Made by a program: the position numbers and the translations under genes. Shown here piece by piece: positions 25,178-34,227 of a stretch of DNA of 64,000 nucleotides; position 1 is the stretch's first letter, and each line of letters opens with the position of its first letter. The notes under the pieces were generated by a model. That model saw nothing but the letters and a program-made list of their open reading frames with translations. It was not told where the DNA came from and did not search any database. This DNA is from Candidatus Woesearchaeota archaeon (GTDB lineage: Archaea; Nanobdellota; Nanobdellia; Woesearchaeales; UBA9642), in assembly GCA_026002815.1 (NCBI GenBank), contig BPGB01000003.1, positions 62,001-126,000 of the forward strand, given 5' to 3'.

Positions 25178-25741
25178 CTATATCTTTCCAACTAAGTCTT
25201 TTCCTGGTTTTAGTGTTTTCTTTCCTGGAGTCCAATTCATAGGACAAACCTCTCCCTTGTGCTCTTCAACAAATTTTGCTGCTTCTAATTTTCTAAGCAA
25301 TTCATCAACACTTCTTCCAATGCTATTGTCATGAAATTCGTATGCTTTTATTATTCCTTCAGGATTGATTATGAATGTAGCTCTTAAAGATAAACCTTCT
25401 TCTTCTATTAATGTTCCATATGAAGTACAAACCCTTCTAGCTGGGTCTGCTAACATTGGAAATTTTACCTTCTTTATTGTTTCTGAATTGTCATGCCATG
25501 CTTTGTGCACAAACCAAGTGTCTGTGCTTACAGATATTATTTCTGCTCCTTGCTTCTTAAACTCTTCATAATGATCTGCTAATTCTCCGAGTTCTGTCGG
25601 GCAAACAAATGTGAAATCTGCAGGATAAAAGAATAGAATAACCCATTTTCCATGATAATCTTTTAGACTTATTTTTTTTACATCGTCATTAATGTATGCG
25701 TCTTCATAAAAATCCGGTGCTTTTCCATTTATTTTTATCAT
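25178..25741 (-). CDS. Peroxiredoxin (AhpC/2-Cys type)
   Basis: 187 residues. The peroxidatic cysteine C47 is in DFTFVCPTELGELAD and the resolving cysteine in EVCPMNW near the C-terminus, the typical 2-Cys arrangement. It reduces hydrogen peroxide and alkyl peroxides with electrons from a thioredoxin- or glutaredoxin-like partner. trxB and a glutaredoxin-like gene lie within 2 kb on the same strand and probably supply these. A GAGG site lies before the ATG. Confidence 0.96.
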   Translation of the reverse strand: MIKINGKAPDFYEDAYINDDVKKISLKDYHGKWVILFFYPADFTFVCPTELGELADHYEEFKKQGAEIISVSTDTWFVHKAWHDNSETIKKVKFPMLADPARRVCTSYGTLIEEEGLSLRATFIINPEGIIKAYEFHDNSIGRSVDELLRKLEAAKFVEEHKGEVCPMNWTPGKKTLKPGKDLVGKI

Positions 25742-25786
25742 ATTAACCTCCTCATTAACTGACTCTCTACTTAATATTTGTATTTT

Positions 25787-26095
25787 TTAATTAAATTTCG
25801 GATGTTTTGATTGATTTTCATATTTTTTATAAATTTTTATATTTTTCATAAACCCCGTCATATAATGTTTTTTAAAATCAACATCAAAAACTTTTAAATT
25901 ATTTTTCGAAGCATCATAATTTATAATTATTTTATGACCTTCATAGAGTTCAGGTATATTTGTTTTTAGAATTATTTGTTCTTTTCCTGAACCAGTCACA
26001 AATAATGTTATCAACTGATACAGCACATCATCTATACCTCTTGCTGTTTCTACTTTTAATATTCTGCCTGTTAAGTTTTTTTCTTTTTTCTCCAT
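25787..26095 (-). CDS. Hypothetical protein in redox cluster
   Basis: 102 residues, no cysteines, no membrane segment. Strand-rich pattern with LTGRILKVETARGIDDVLYQ and ILKTNIPELYEGHKIIINYD, then a basic C-terminus. It looks like a small beta-barrel of the OB or related type, but I recognise no family. It lies between trxB (15-base gap) and the peroxiredoxin gene, all on one strand, so co-expression is likely. Confidence 0.6.
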   Translation of the reverse strand: MEKKEKNLTGRILKVETARGIDDVLYQLITLFVTGSGKEQIILKTNIPELYEGHKIIINYDASKNNLKVFDVDFKKHYMTGFMKNIKIYKKYENQSKHPKFN

Positions 26096-26110
26096 GTGAG
26101 GTTTCGTGGA

Positions 26111-27013
26111 TTATTTTTTCATACTTAAATAATCGTATGCTCCTAGTGCTGCAGTGCATCCGTCTCCTGCTGAAATGACTAATTGTTTATACGGGTTGTT
26201 AACAACGTCTCCAGCTGCAAACAAACCTGGAACGACAGTCATTTTTTTCTGATCAACCGAAACATATCCTAAAGCATCTAAGTTCACAAGGTCTTTTATT
26301 TGTTCTGTTATTGGAATATATCCTACATTCACAATTACTCCTTCAACATCTAACTCTTTTTCCCCTTCTGGAGTTGTTATTATTATGCTTCTTACTAATT
26401 TTTCTCCTCTTATTTCCTTTACTCTTGCATTGTGTATTATTTCTACTTTTTGGTTATTTATTAATTTTTCAGCGAGTATAGGGTCTCCTTTTATTGTTGG
26501 GTTTTTGTTTATTAAATAAACTTTATTAGCTATGCTGGACATGTATATTGCCGATGTTAATCCATTATTTCCTGCACCCACTATTGCGACATTTTTGTTT
26601 TTAAACAATGGACCGTCGCATGTAGAACAATAAGTGACCCCTCTTCCCTTAAATTTTTCCTCTCCGGGAACTTTTAATTCTCTGTATTTTGAACCTGTTG
26701 CCCATATGACTGTCTTTGATTCGAATATTTTTTCATATGTTTTTATTATGAATTTGTCGTTTTCTTTTTTTACTTCAGTTACAAAGTCTTCTACAATATT
26801 TACATTTAGACTCTTCATGTGTTCTACATATTTTTGTGCGAGTTCCATTCCGCCAATATGTTTCTCTCCAGGCCAATTCTCTACATAAGGAGTGTTTGCT
26901 ATTTCTCCGCCAAATTCAGGACTTATTATTAAGAAATTCATTTCTTTTCTAGCAGCATATATTGCTGCAGTTATCCCTGCTAATCCGCCACCGACTATTA
27001 TTAAATCATACAT
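26111..27013 (-). CDS. trxB: Thioredoxin reductase
   Basis: 300 residues from ATG 27013; the GTG at 27022 lies inside the AGGTGA ribosome binding site and is rejected. FAD-binding GGGLAG near the N-terminus, active-site C129-S-T-C132 in YCSTCDGP, the pyridine nucleotide site VGAGNNGLTSAIYM and the C-terminal FAD motif GLFAAGDV are all present. It transfers electrons from NAD(P)H to a thioredoxin/glutaredoxin. The second nucleotide motif GAGNNG departs from the usual GGGDSA, which suggests altered cofactor contacts. Confidence 0.95.
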   Translation of the reverse strand: MYDLIIVGGGLAGITAAIYAARKEMNFLIISPEFGGEIANTPYVENWPGEKHIGGMELAQKYVEHMKSLNVNIVEDFVTEVKKENDKFIIKTYEKIFESKTVIWATGSKYRELKVPGEEKFKGRGVTYCSTCDGPLFKNKNVAIVGAGNNGLTSAIYMSSIANKVYLINKNPTIKGDPILAEKLINNQKVEIIHNARVKEIRGEKLVRSIIITTPEGEKELDVEGVIVNVGYIPITEQIKDLVNLDALGYVSVDQKKMTVVPGLFAAGDVVNNPYKQLVISAGDGCTAALGAYDYLSMKK

Positions 27014-27097
27014 GTTATTCACCTTTACAAATTATATATTCATAATATATTCATATAACTATTAAATTACGTTTTATAATTTAATAACTCTTTTGTT

Positions 27098-27331
27098 TTA
27101 TGCTTTTATGTTTAATAAATGCGATATTCTTTGTTTATCAAAGCCAATAATTATTTCACCGTCTATATCTATTACTGGAACACCCATTTGTCCGGACTTT
27201 CTTATCATCTCCATTGCTCCGACTCTATCTTTGCTAACATCTATGTCTGTAAATGATATATTGTGTTGTTTTAAAAAATCTTTTGTTCTTATGCACCAGG
27301 GGCAAGATGGTGTTGAATATATGGTTATCAT
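27098..27331 (-). CDS. Glutaredoxin-like protein (NrdH/thioredoxin-type)
   Basis: 77 residues. TIYSTPSCPWCIRTKDFL carries the C10-x2-C13 pair, GVPVIDIDGEII the cis-proline and GFDKQRISHLL the terminal helix. This small group commonly accepts electrons from thioredoxin reductase, which is encoded just downstream. Probably the cytoplasmic shuttle between TrxB and the peroxiredoxin (inference). A GGGAGGG site precedes the ATG. Confidence 0.93.
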   Translation of the reverse strand: MITIYSTPSCPWCIRTKDFLKQHNISFTDIDVSKDRVGAMEMIRKSGQMGVPVIDIDGEIIIGFDKQRISHLLNIKA

Positions 27332-27549
27332 TTTTTCCCTCCCTTGCTATTATAACGTTCAAGCAAGATAAAACACTAGTGCAAGAAAATTCACATCTTT
27401 ATAAATGTGTTGAAGAAGTGAAATAATACAAAGAAAAAATCACTCTCCAAGAAAAAGTAGCGCGATATATAAAAACAATTTATAAGAACACTTCCCACAC
27501 TCGACACGTTGCCACAGAGTATTTAAACAAACACTAGTCATATTTAAAT

Positions 27550-29949
27550 ATGAATACTGCTTCACAGATTATTACACTAAGAGAATATCCTTCAAAAACT
27601 CCGGAGCATAAAATGTATCTTAAAGACTTCCAGCCAAGATTGTATCAGGAAGCTATATTCAATACCTGCACAAAATACAACACACTTGTGATTCTTCCAA
27701 CAGGAATAGGTAAAACAGCAATATTCTTAATGATGGCTGCTTATAGATTAAACCTTTATCCTAATAGCAAGATTCTTCTTCTCGGACCCACAAGACCATT
27801 GATAGAACAATATTACTCTGTATTTAAGAAATATTTCAATATTGAAGAAGAAAAAATGGCAATATTCACCGGATATGTTAGTCCAGAAAAAAGACAAGAA
27901 CTATGGAAGGTTGCTCAAATAATATTTTCTACACCGCAAGGATTAGAAAACGACATACTATCTAATAGGATTTCATTAACTGATGTTTCACTAATAGGGT
28001 TTGATGAGTGCCATAGAAGCATAGGAGATTATAGTTATAATTTTATTGCAAAACAGTACATAAAAAAAGCATTACACCCCAGAATAATCGGGCTTACTGC
28101 TAGTCCGGGTTCAGATAATGAAAAAATACAAGAAGTATGCCAGAACCTATTCATAGAAAAAATAGAGATTAGAACAACAAAAGATGAAGACGTTTTGCCA
28201 TATGTTCAAGAAGTAGATATACAAAAAGTTTATGTTGAACTACCAGATGTTTTTAAGAATATAAGAAAATATTTTGATGATTCAATAAAATCACGAATAA
28301 AAGAGTTAAAAAAATACGGAATAAATGATGTTTCTAACTATTCCAAAAAAAATCTTATAGGAATACAATCAGCTCTTCACGCAAAGATAGCTCATGGGGA
28401 AAAAGATTTTGAAACACTAAAAAGTTTAAGCTTGCTTGCAGAAATAATGAAGATAAGTTATGCAATAGAGTTGCTTGAAACGCAAGGAATAGAACCATTA
28501 AAAGAATATATTCAAAAATTGTTCAATGAAGCTCATTCTGGAAAAACTAAGGCAGCACAAAATATCATTAAGGATGTCAACATAATAAATGCATATAGAC
28601 ATATTGAAAAAATAGTCAATATAGAGCATCCGAAGCTGATTGAACTAAAAAACATCATAAGCGAAGAATTGGATAAATCAAAATCAGATAGAGATAATCC
28701 TGAAAAGAATATAAAAATAATAATATTCTCTCAATATAGAGATTCTGGTAATAAAATAACAAGAACCCTGAACGAAATAGGATTTAAAGCAAAACTTTTT
28801 GTTGGACAGGCAAAGAAAAAAGACACTGGCTTAAGTCAAAAGAAACAAAAAGAAATAATAGAACAATTCGCTAGAGGAGAATTCAACATATTGGTTTCAA
28901 GCTCTGTAGGAGAAGAAGGATTAGACATACCACAAGTAGATATGGTCGTATTTTATGAACCTGTGCCTAGTGCAATTAGAAAGATACAACGTAGTGGAAG
29001 AACGGGACGATTACAGAAGGGAAAAATAATTATGCTAATAACAAAAGACACTCTTGATGAAGTATATTATCATGTGTCTAGAAACAAGGAAAAGAAAATG
29101 TATAATGCTATAAAAGTAATAAAAACCAATTCACAATTAAAATCTTTCCTAAACTCTCAAGAGGAAAATAAAGACGTTTACATAACTAAAGAAAATACTG
29201 TAAAAACAAAAACTCTCGATGACTATAACATAAATAATAATGCCGATATTACTAACAACACAGATGATAATAAAGAATTAAGCAATCAATATCACAATCA
29301 ATCTGTAGAAATAAAAATAATTGCGGATTATAGAGAGAAAGGTTCAAACGTATTAAAAGAATTAGCAAATAAAGACATTATTTTACAACTTGAGAAACTA
29401 TCAATTGGTGATTTTTTATTAAGTAGTAAAGTTGTTGTTGAATACAAGACAATACAAGACTTTGTCGATTCAATAATTGATGGAAGATTGTTATTCCAAT
29501 TAAAAGAATTAAAAAAATATGAAAAACCAATAATAATCATTGAAGGAACTGAAGACATTTATTCTGCAAGAAAAATTCATCCAAACGCAATACTTGGAAT
29601 GATTGCCACAATAACAGTTTCTTATGGAATACCTATAATTCAGACAAAAAATCCTAAAGAAACCGCAGAATTATTATTGATTATAACTAGAAGAGAGCAG
29701 AAGGAAGAAAAATCAGACATAACATACCATTTTGCAAAACCCTTATCATTAAAAGAACAACAAGAATATTTTATATCAGCGCTTCCAAACATAGGAATAG
29801 GGGGTGCAAGACCATTATTAAAACATTTTAAGACCGTAAAAAATATTATTAATGCTTCTGAAAAAGAATTGCAAGAAGTTGATCTTATCGGTCCTAAGAA
29901 GTCAAAGACTTTGAAAGAGATATTTGATACAGAATGGAAAGAAAACTAA
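27550..29949 (+). CDS. hef: Hef helicase-nuclease (FANCM/XPF-like)
   Basis: 799 residues. The N-terminal SF2 helicase has Walker A PTGIGKTA (about 51-58), DECH (FDECHRS, near 152) and motif VI QRSGRTGR (near 480). After a low-complexity asparagine-rich linker (about 555-585) comes the XPF-type nuclease with ADYREKG near 592, GDFLL near 620 and VVEYKT near 629, then a tandem helix-hairpin-helix at 744-799. Hef acts on branched DNA at stalled forks in archaea. All active residues are present. A TATTTAAAC box about 27 bases upstream predicts a leaderless mRNA. Confidence 0.96.
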   Translation: MNTASQIITLREYPSKTPEHKMYLKDFQPRLYQEAIFNTCTKYNTLVILPTGIGKTAIFLMMAAYRLNLYPNSKILLLGPTRPLIEQYYSVFKKYFNIEEEKMAIFTGYVSPEKRQELWKVAQIIFSTPQGLENDILSNRISLTDVSLIGFDECHRSIGDYSYNFIAKQYIKKALHPRIIGLTASPGSDNEKIQEVCQNLFIEKIEIRTTKDEDVLPYVQEVDIQKVYVELPDVFKNIRKYFDDSIKSRIKELKKYGINDVSNYSKKNLIGIQSALHAKIAHGEKDFETLKSLSLLAEIMKISYAIELLETQGIEPLKEYIQKLFNEAHSGKTKAAQNIIKDVNIINAYRHIEKIVNIEHPKLIELKNIISEELDKSKSDRDNPEKNIKIIIFSQYRDSGNKITRTLNEIGFKAKLFVGQAKKKDTGLSQKKQKEIIEQFARGEFNILVSSSVGEEGLDIPQVDMVVFYEPVPSAIRKIQRSGRTGRLQKGKIIMLITKDTLDEVYYHVSRNKEKKMYNAIKVIKTNSQLKSFLNSQEENKDVYITKENTVKTKTLDDYNINNNADITNNTDDNKELSNQYHNQSVEIKIIADYREKGSNVLKELANKDIILQLEKLSIGDFLLSSKVVVEYKTIQDFVDSIIDGRLLFQLKELKKYEKPIIIIEGTEDIYSARKIHPNAILGMIATITVSYGIPIIQTKNPKETAELLLIITRREQKEEKSDITYHFAKPLSLKEQQEYFISALPNIGIGGARPLLKHFKTVKNIINASEKELQEVDLIGPKKSKTLKEIFDTEWKEN

Positions 29950-29983
29950 TAAAAAATAAATACTACTTAAGAATAAATACCTC

Positions 29984-31238
29984 ATGAACCTCAGAAGTAT
30001 TGCTTTAACAACTCTTGCAATATTTATGTATATTGGACTAAACGATATTCCTAAAATAAGAAAAAGTTCTTTAGAAGATATAATAACAAAAGAAAATAAA
30101 ATCAATACAACACATAAAAAAAATCATTACACATAGAAGACATATTCAATAGGCTAATAAGACCTGAAGATATAAAACACACGGAGAGCTTAATAGGAAA
30201 AACAATCATTCTACTGCCAGGAGAACATGCATACCTCGAATCAAAAGATTTTGACTTAAATTATACACAAACAAAAACAATATTTAACAAAAAAATATTG
30301 CTAGAAAAAGAATTAAGCATATTTAATCCTTCTGATGATACAGAATATGTAACTATATCTTATGAACAAGAAAAAATAACTTTTAACATTAAAAAAGCAG
30401 TTATTATAAATGGTCCGTTTGCAGCATATAATGAAAACAACATACTAAAAGTGCATACAGCGTATAGTTTAAAAGACGTTGTTCCTATAAAAATAAGAAT
30501 ATCCGAAACAGGAGAATGTCTAGAATTTGTATCAAAAGACAACATGCCCCTTACTTTATATTAGACAGGTTTAGAAATAAAAAAATCACTGGAAGAGATA
30601 TCGTAGAAATATTATCGTACTACAACAACATGTATGGGGATTATTTTAATACAAGCCCTAAAACTAGCGTATGTAGTGATCAAATAATATTACCAATACT
30701 TACTTCTGGAATTGATTTAGAAAAGTTAATGAAAGAAATACCTGGAAATGAATATAAAATAAGAAACATAAGCTCTTTTTTAAATTTTCTTGATAAAAAT
30801 AAAATAAAAAACATAAATTATTTTCATAATAAGGATCATAAAAAAATATTCTATTCAGAAGGCTATGATAAAGTTATACCTGAAAATTTTGGGTTAGAAA
30901 AATTTGAAGAAGGACAAGCAGTGATATTTAATAGATACTTTCTTGAAGGTCCGTTTAAGGGAAAAGAACAAAGAACAAACGTGCATATCGGAGTAATATC
31001 TAAAGTAGAATATAATAAAATAAAGTATTTATCAATGGTTACTTCAAGATCTTCTGAAATACCATATAATACCCGTATTATGGCAACATTAGAAACAAAT
31101 TTTCAGTATTGGTACGATGGGTTAAGAAGAGAATATACTGGTTCTGATGAAACAAAATTTGCATTAACATACAGGACTCTTGCAATACTAGATATGACTA
31201 AAATAATAAATGATTTAAAAGATAAAGAATTGAAATAA
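29984..31238 (+). pseudogene. Secreted NlpC/P60-superfamily (DUF1287-like) protein, two frameshifts
   Basis: Three overlapping frames form one protein. Frame A (29984-30136) encodes a signal-like N-terminus MNLRSIALTTLAIFMYIG. After a run of eight A (30116-30123) the sense continues one base back in frame B to 30564; after CCCC (30547-30550) it continues again one base back in frame C to 31238. The C-terminal half has SVCSDQ, GIDLEKLMKEI, FEEGQAVIFN, NVHIGVIS and a final W-x3-GLRREYTG, the Cys/His order of DUF1287-type NlpC/P60 proteins. Both shifts equal one missing base at a homopolymer. It may be sequence error, a decaying gene or recoding. Confidence 0.6.
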
Positions 31239-31303
31239 AACCAACATTTGTCTTTAAAAAAAATAAACAATAAGAAAAATAATAAAAATAGTAAGTTAAT
31301 AAA

Positions 31304-31900
31304 TTAAGAATACTTACTCTTAATCTTCCTATATATATCATTCACTTCTTTATATAATTTAGAATTTTCTATCGGCCCTGAGAAATCTTCATCATTACTT
31401 ATTAAGAAATCTGCATGAACTAAACACATTCCTACTTGTTGACCGTTTAATGGCTCATTAAATCCCTTATCACGAGCATCGTCTATTACGAATCTATCGT
31501 GATTTAATAAGTCTGAATCCCTGTTTCTTTTCTTTAATCTTTCCCAACGAATCTCTAATGGGGCATCAATACCTATTAAATGGAAATCTGCGTTTTCCCT
31601 CAAATATTTTATCTCATCGACATTTCTTATACCATTAATCACTAATGGAGTAGAATATGATTGGAATTTTTTTAATGCTTTTTCTGCAAGTATCTGTCCA
31701 CCGAATTCCTTTCTCAGTTGATTACCTAAATCTTGCTGTGACTTTCTAGTTATAGGTATTCCTTTAGAGCTTAATTCATCCCTAATTATTTCACCTAAGC
31801 TTATTACTTGAAAACCTTTTTCCTTCAAAATACTTGCAACAACATCTTTTCCAGAAGCAATGGTTCCAGTAATTCCTATAACTAATTTTTTACCTATCAT
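31304..31900 (-). CDS. P-loop nucleotide kinase-like protein
   Basis: 198 residues. The P-loop GITGTIASGKD (9-19), the lid-like RWERLKKRNRDSD and the NMP-binding helix DELSSKGIPITRKSQQDLGN resemble dephospho-CoA kinase and related archaeal nucleotide kinases of uncertain substrate. It is not a clear CoaE. It follows the histone gene on the same strand with a 10-base gap. Confidence 0.75.
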   Translation of the reverse strand: MIGKKLVIGITGTIASGKDVVASILKEKGFQVISLGEIIRDELSSKGIPITRKSQQDLGNQLRKEFGGQILAEKALKKFQSYSTPLVINGIRNVDEIKYLRENADFHLIGIDAPLEIRWERLKKRNRDSDLLNHDRFVIDDARDKGFNEPLNGQQVGMCLVHADFLISNDEDFSGPIENSKLYKEVNDIYRKIKSKYS

Positions 31901-31910
31901 TTTTAATAAA

Positions 31911-32126
31911 TTATTTGTGCTTGATTGCTAACTGCACGTCTTCCGCTTTTATAGTTTTTCTGCCTGCATGAATCGCAAATTTTGAAGCAGTCCTTGCAAC
32001 TTCCTCACCGTATTCTTCTAAAACTTTTCTTAACTCCTCTTTTGCAGGCTCACTAACTCTAACATTAGGATCTCCTTTTTTTAAAATCCTCTCCATTGCT
32101 GCTAATGGAAGTATTTTTTCAGTCAT
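31911..32126 (-). CDS. Archaeal histone
   Basis: 71 residues, a single histone fold. LPLAAMERILKKGDPNVRVS begins the first helix, ARTASKFAIHAGRKTIKAED holds the conserved loop with the R-K-T DNA contacts, and the protein ends at the third helix with no tail. It wraps DNA as dimers or longer stacks. A GGTGAT site precedes the ATG and a TTTAAATAG box lies about 30-35 bases further upstream. Confidence 0.97.
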   Translation of the reverse strand: MTEKILPLAAMERILKKGDPNVRVSEPAKEELRKVLEEYGEEVARTASKFAIHAGRKTIKAEDVQLAIKHK

Positions 32127-32257
32127 GACATCACCCTAGTAAAATGACCGTTGAGAATCTATTTAAATTTTATGGAATTGAAATTTTATGGAATTGACTT
32201 GCGCCTAGAATAATATCTTGCCACTAAATTTTTAAATCCACACAGTATATTTTTTAT

Positions 32258-32818
32258 ATGAAAACCAACAAATACTTATGGGCCGCACTAGTTTTGTTAG
32301 TCCTCATATTGCTTTGGGCTACAATCACATTTAATTCTCTTGTAAAAAAAGAGGAGAATGTAAATAATCAATGGGCGCAAGTAGAAACTCAGTATCAGAG
32401 AAGAATTGATTTGATACCAAATCTTGTTGAAACAACTAAGGGATATATTCAATTTGAATCGAATCTTCTAGAAAATATCACTGTATTACGATCTGGATGG
32501 ATTAATGCTAATAGTCCTGACGAAAAAATTACCGCAGCAAGCGAACTTGATTCAGCAATATCTAGATTGCTTTTAGTTTACGAGAATTATCCTGAATTGA
32601 AATCAATTGAAGCTGTTCGGAGTTTGATGGATGAGGTTTCTGGGACCGAAAACAGGATTTCTGTTGAAAGACAACGATATAATAATGCCGTAAAAGATTA
32701 CAATGTTTATGTAAAGACGTTCCCTAACAGCATTATTGCAACAATGTTAGGATATAAAACTAAAGCTTATTATGAGTCAATAGATGGTGCAAACACTGCT
32801 CCAAAAATTCAAATATAG
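32258..32818 (+). CDS. LemA family protein
   Basis: 186 residues. One N-terminal membrane helix (about 5-25) is followed by the LemA signature NNQWAQVETQYQRRIDLIPN and an all-helical outer domain containing ENRISVERQRYNNAVKDYN. Role unknown; LemA genes often pair with TPM-domain genes, as here (5-base gap). A TTTTTAAAT box about 26 bases before the ATG predicts a leaderless bicistronic mRNA. Confidence 0.93.
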   Translation: MKTNKYLWAALVLLVLILLWATITFNSLVKKEENVNNQWAQVETQYQRRIDLIPNLVETTKGYIQFESNLLENITVLRSGWINANSPDEKITAASELDSAISRLLLVYENYPELKSIEAVRSLMDEVSGTENRISVERQRYNNAVKDYNVYVKTFPNSIIATMLGYKTKAYYESIDGANTAPKIQI

Positions 32819-32823
32819 TAGAA

Positions 32824-33444
32824 ATGAAATTTGAAATATTTTTTTCAATTATTGTTTTTATTTTAGTAATGCATTCTGTAAACGCGTTAGTGCCTTGTCT
32901 TAATGATGAATATGGTCTTGTTTATGAGACTGTAAAAATTTCTGAATTATGCAGCGAATTAGAACGCGAAACAGGGGTTCAAACTGCGATAGTTCTTACA
33001 AATTTTAGTGAAGACATAGACTCTTATGCAATTAGATTATTTGATGAAAATAAAATCGGGGAAAAAAATAAAGATAATGGAATTTTAATAGTCGTCAATA
33101 TTCAAAATAATGAGTGGATAATACTTGTCGGGTATGGTCTTGAAGGAGTTCTTAATGATGCGAAACTCGCAGAAATTGGAAGAACATATCTTGAGCCGCA
33201 GATTGATGAAGAAAATTATAACGACGGGATTATAGACACATTTGCAATTCTGGCTTACACAATATATGATTCGGGGGAATTTAAAAAAGAGAAAAATTTC
33301 TGGAAAGACAATCGGCACATAATACTTGCAATAGTGATATTAATATTCTTACTTATAATAACTAAAGGAAAAACATTCTTTCTACCATCAATTAATAAAG
33401 GATTTGGTGGGGGAAGAACAGGCGGTGGGAGAGGAAAAAGATAA
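32824..33444 (+). CDS. TPM-domain membrane protein
   Basis: 206 residues. A signal peptide precedes a TPM domain (about 30-150) with TAIVLTNFSEDIDSYAIRLF, KNKDNGILIVVNIQ and YGLEGVLNDAKLAEIG. A C-terminal membrane helix (IILAIVILIFLLIIT) follows, then a glycine-rich tail (GFGGGRTGGGRGKR), typical of this family. It sits behind the LemA gene. TPM proteins have been linked to phosphatase activity and membrane-protein repair, not assignable here. Confidence 0.92.
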   Translation: MKFEIFFSIIVFILVMHSVNALVPCLNDEYGLVYETVKISELCSELERETGVQTAIVLTNFSEDIDSYAIRLFDENKIGEKNKDNGILIVVNIQNNEWIILVGYGLEGVLNDAKLAEIGRTYLEPQIDEENYNDGIIDTFAILAYTIYDSGEFKKEKNFWKDNRHIILAIVILIFLLIITKGKTFFLPSINKGFGGGRTGGGRGKR

Positions 33445-33449
33445 AATAA

Positions 33450-34067
33450 TTATTCCTTTTTATATAACCCGACATATTCTGCCTTTTCTATGATGTGGCC
33501 TTGCATTGCTTGTTCTACATCTTTCTTTGTTGCAGTATCATCTAATGCCAATTCTGTGTCTATAGCGTATAGTTTAAAGAAGTATCTATGGGTTCCAGAC
33601 GGCGGACATGGCCCGCCATAATTGTTTTTTGACCAACTGTTCAATCCTTGGACAGCATTGTCTGGAACTGAGTCTTCAGGTATTCCTGTAACATCAGAAG
33701 GTATATTAAATAACACCCAGTGGACCCATGTCCCCATCGGAGCATCAGGATCGTCCATTATCAAGACCAATGTTTTTGCATTTTCCGGAATATCCTCAAA
33801 CAATAATTGCGGATTGATATCTTGTCCTTGACAAGTAAATTTTTTTGGGATCATCGAATTATCATTAAATTCTGGACTGTATATTCTCATGTTATACACC
33901 TCGCTTTGTGGGATTGATTTATTATATGAGCTATTATATGAGTTATTATATAATATTTTATGTGAGTTATTATTTGATTTGTTATTATTTGATTTATTGT
34001 CTGATATGTTATTTACGCATCCAAAAGACAACAATAAAACAAGTAATAAAACGTAAAACCCCTTCAT
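33450..34067 (-). CDS. PEBP family (YbhB/YbcL) lipoprotein
   Basis: 205 residues. Lipobox SFGC with C17, an asparagine/serine-rich linker to about residue 58, then the PEBP fold: DDPDAPMGTWVHWVLFNIP and PPSGTHRYFFKLYAID, the two strongly conserved ligand-pocket motifs. It is likely anchored on the outer face of the membrane. Ligand unknown. The linker uses repeated SNNNK/YNSS units. Confidence 0.93.
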   Translation of the reverse strand: MKGFYVLLLVLLLSFGCVNNISDNKSNNNKSNNNSHKILYNNSYNSSYNKSIPQSEVYNMRIYSPEFNDNSMIPKKFTCQGQDINPQLLFEDIPENAKTLVLIMDDPDAPMGTWVHWVLFNIPSDVTGIPEDSVPDNAVQGLNSWSKNNYGGPCPPSGTHRYFFKLYAIDTELALDDTATKKDVEQAMQGHIIEKAEYVGLYKKE

Positions 34068-34145
34068 GATTGTAAAAAGGATTGCTAGTATTAATATTTT
34101 ATCATAAAACCATAAAAATTAATTTTTAAGCTTTATGAAAAACAA

Positions 34146-34187
34146 GTTTCCAAAGGTTCCATATAAAGTTTCATAAAGTTCCATAAA
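34146..34187 (+). repeat. Short tandem AAGTTYCATA units upstream of the Memo gene
   Basis: AAGTTTCC, GGTTCCATAT, AAAGTTTCATA and AAGTTCCATA follow one another just before the AACATATAAATC TATA-like box. The roughly 10-base spacing would put them on one DNA face, as regulator-binding repeats do. They could also be a replication-slippage product. Confidence 0.4.
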
Positions 34188-34227
34188 ACATATAAATCTA
34201 AATATATGCCAAAAAAAGGTGATAATT

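Noticed and set aside
29984-31238. Programmed ribosomal frameshifting as a firm claim.
   Set aside because: The A8 site could slip, but the second site (CCCC) is not a standard slippery heptamer and no downstream structure is evident; sequencing error or mutation is at least as likely.
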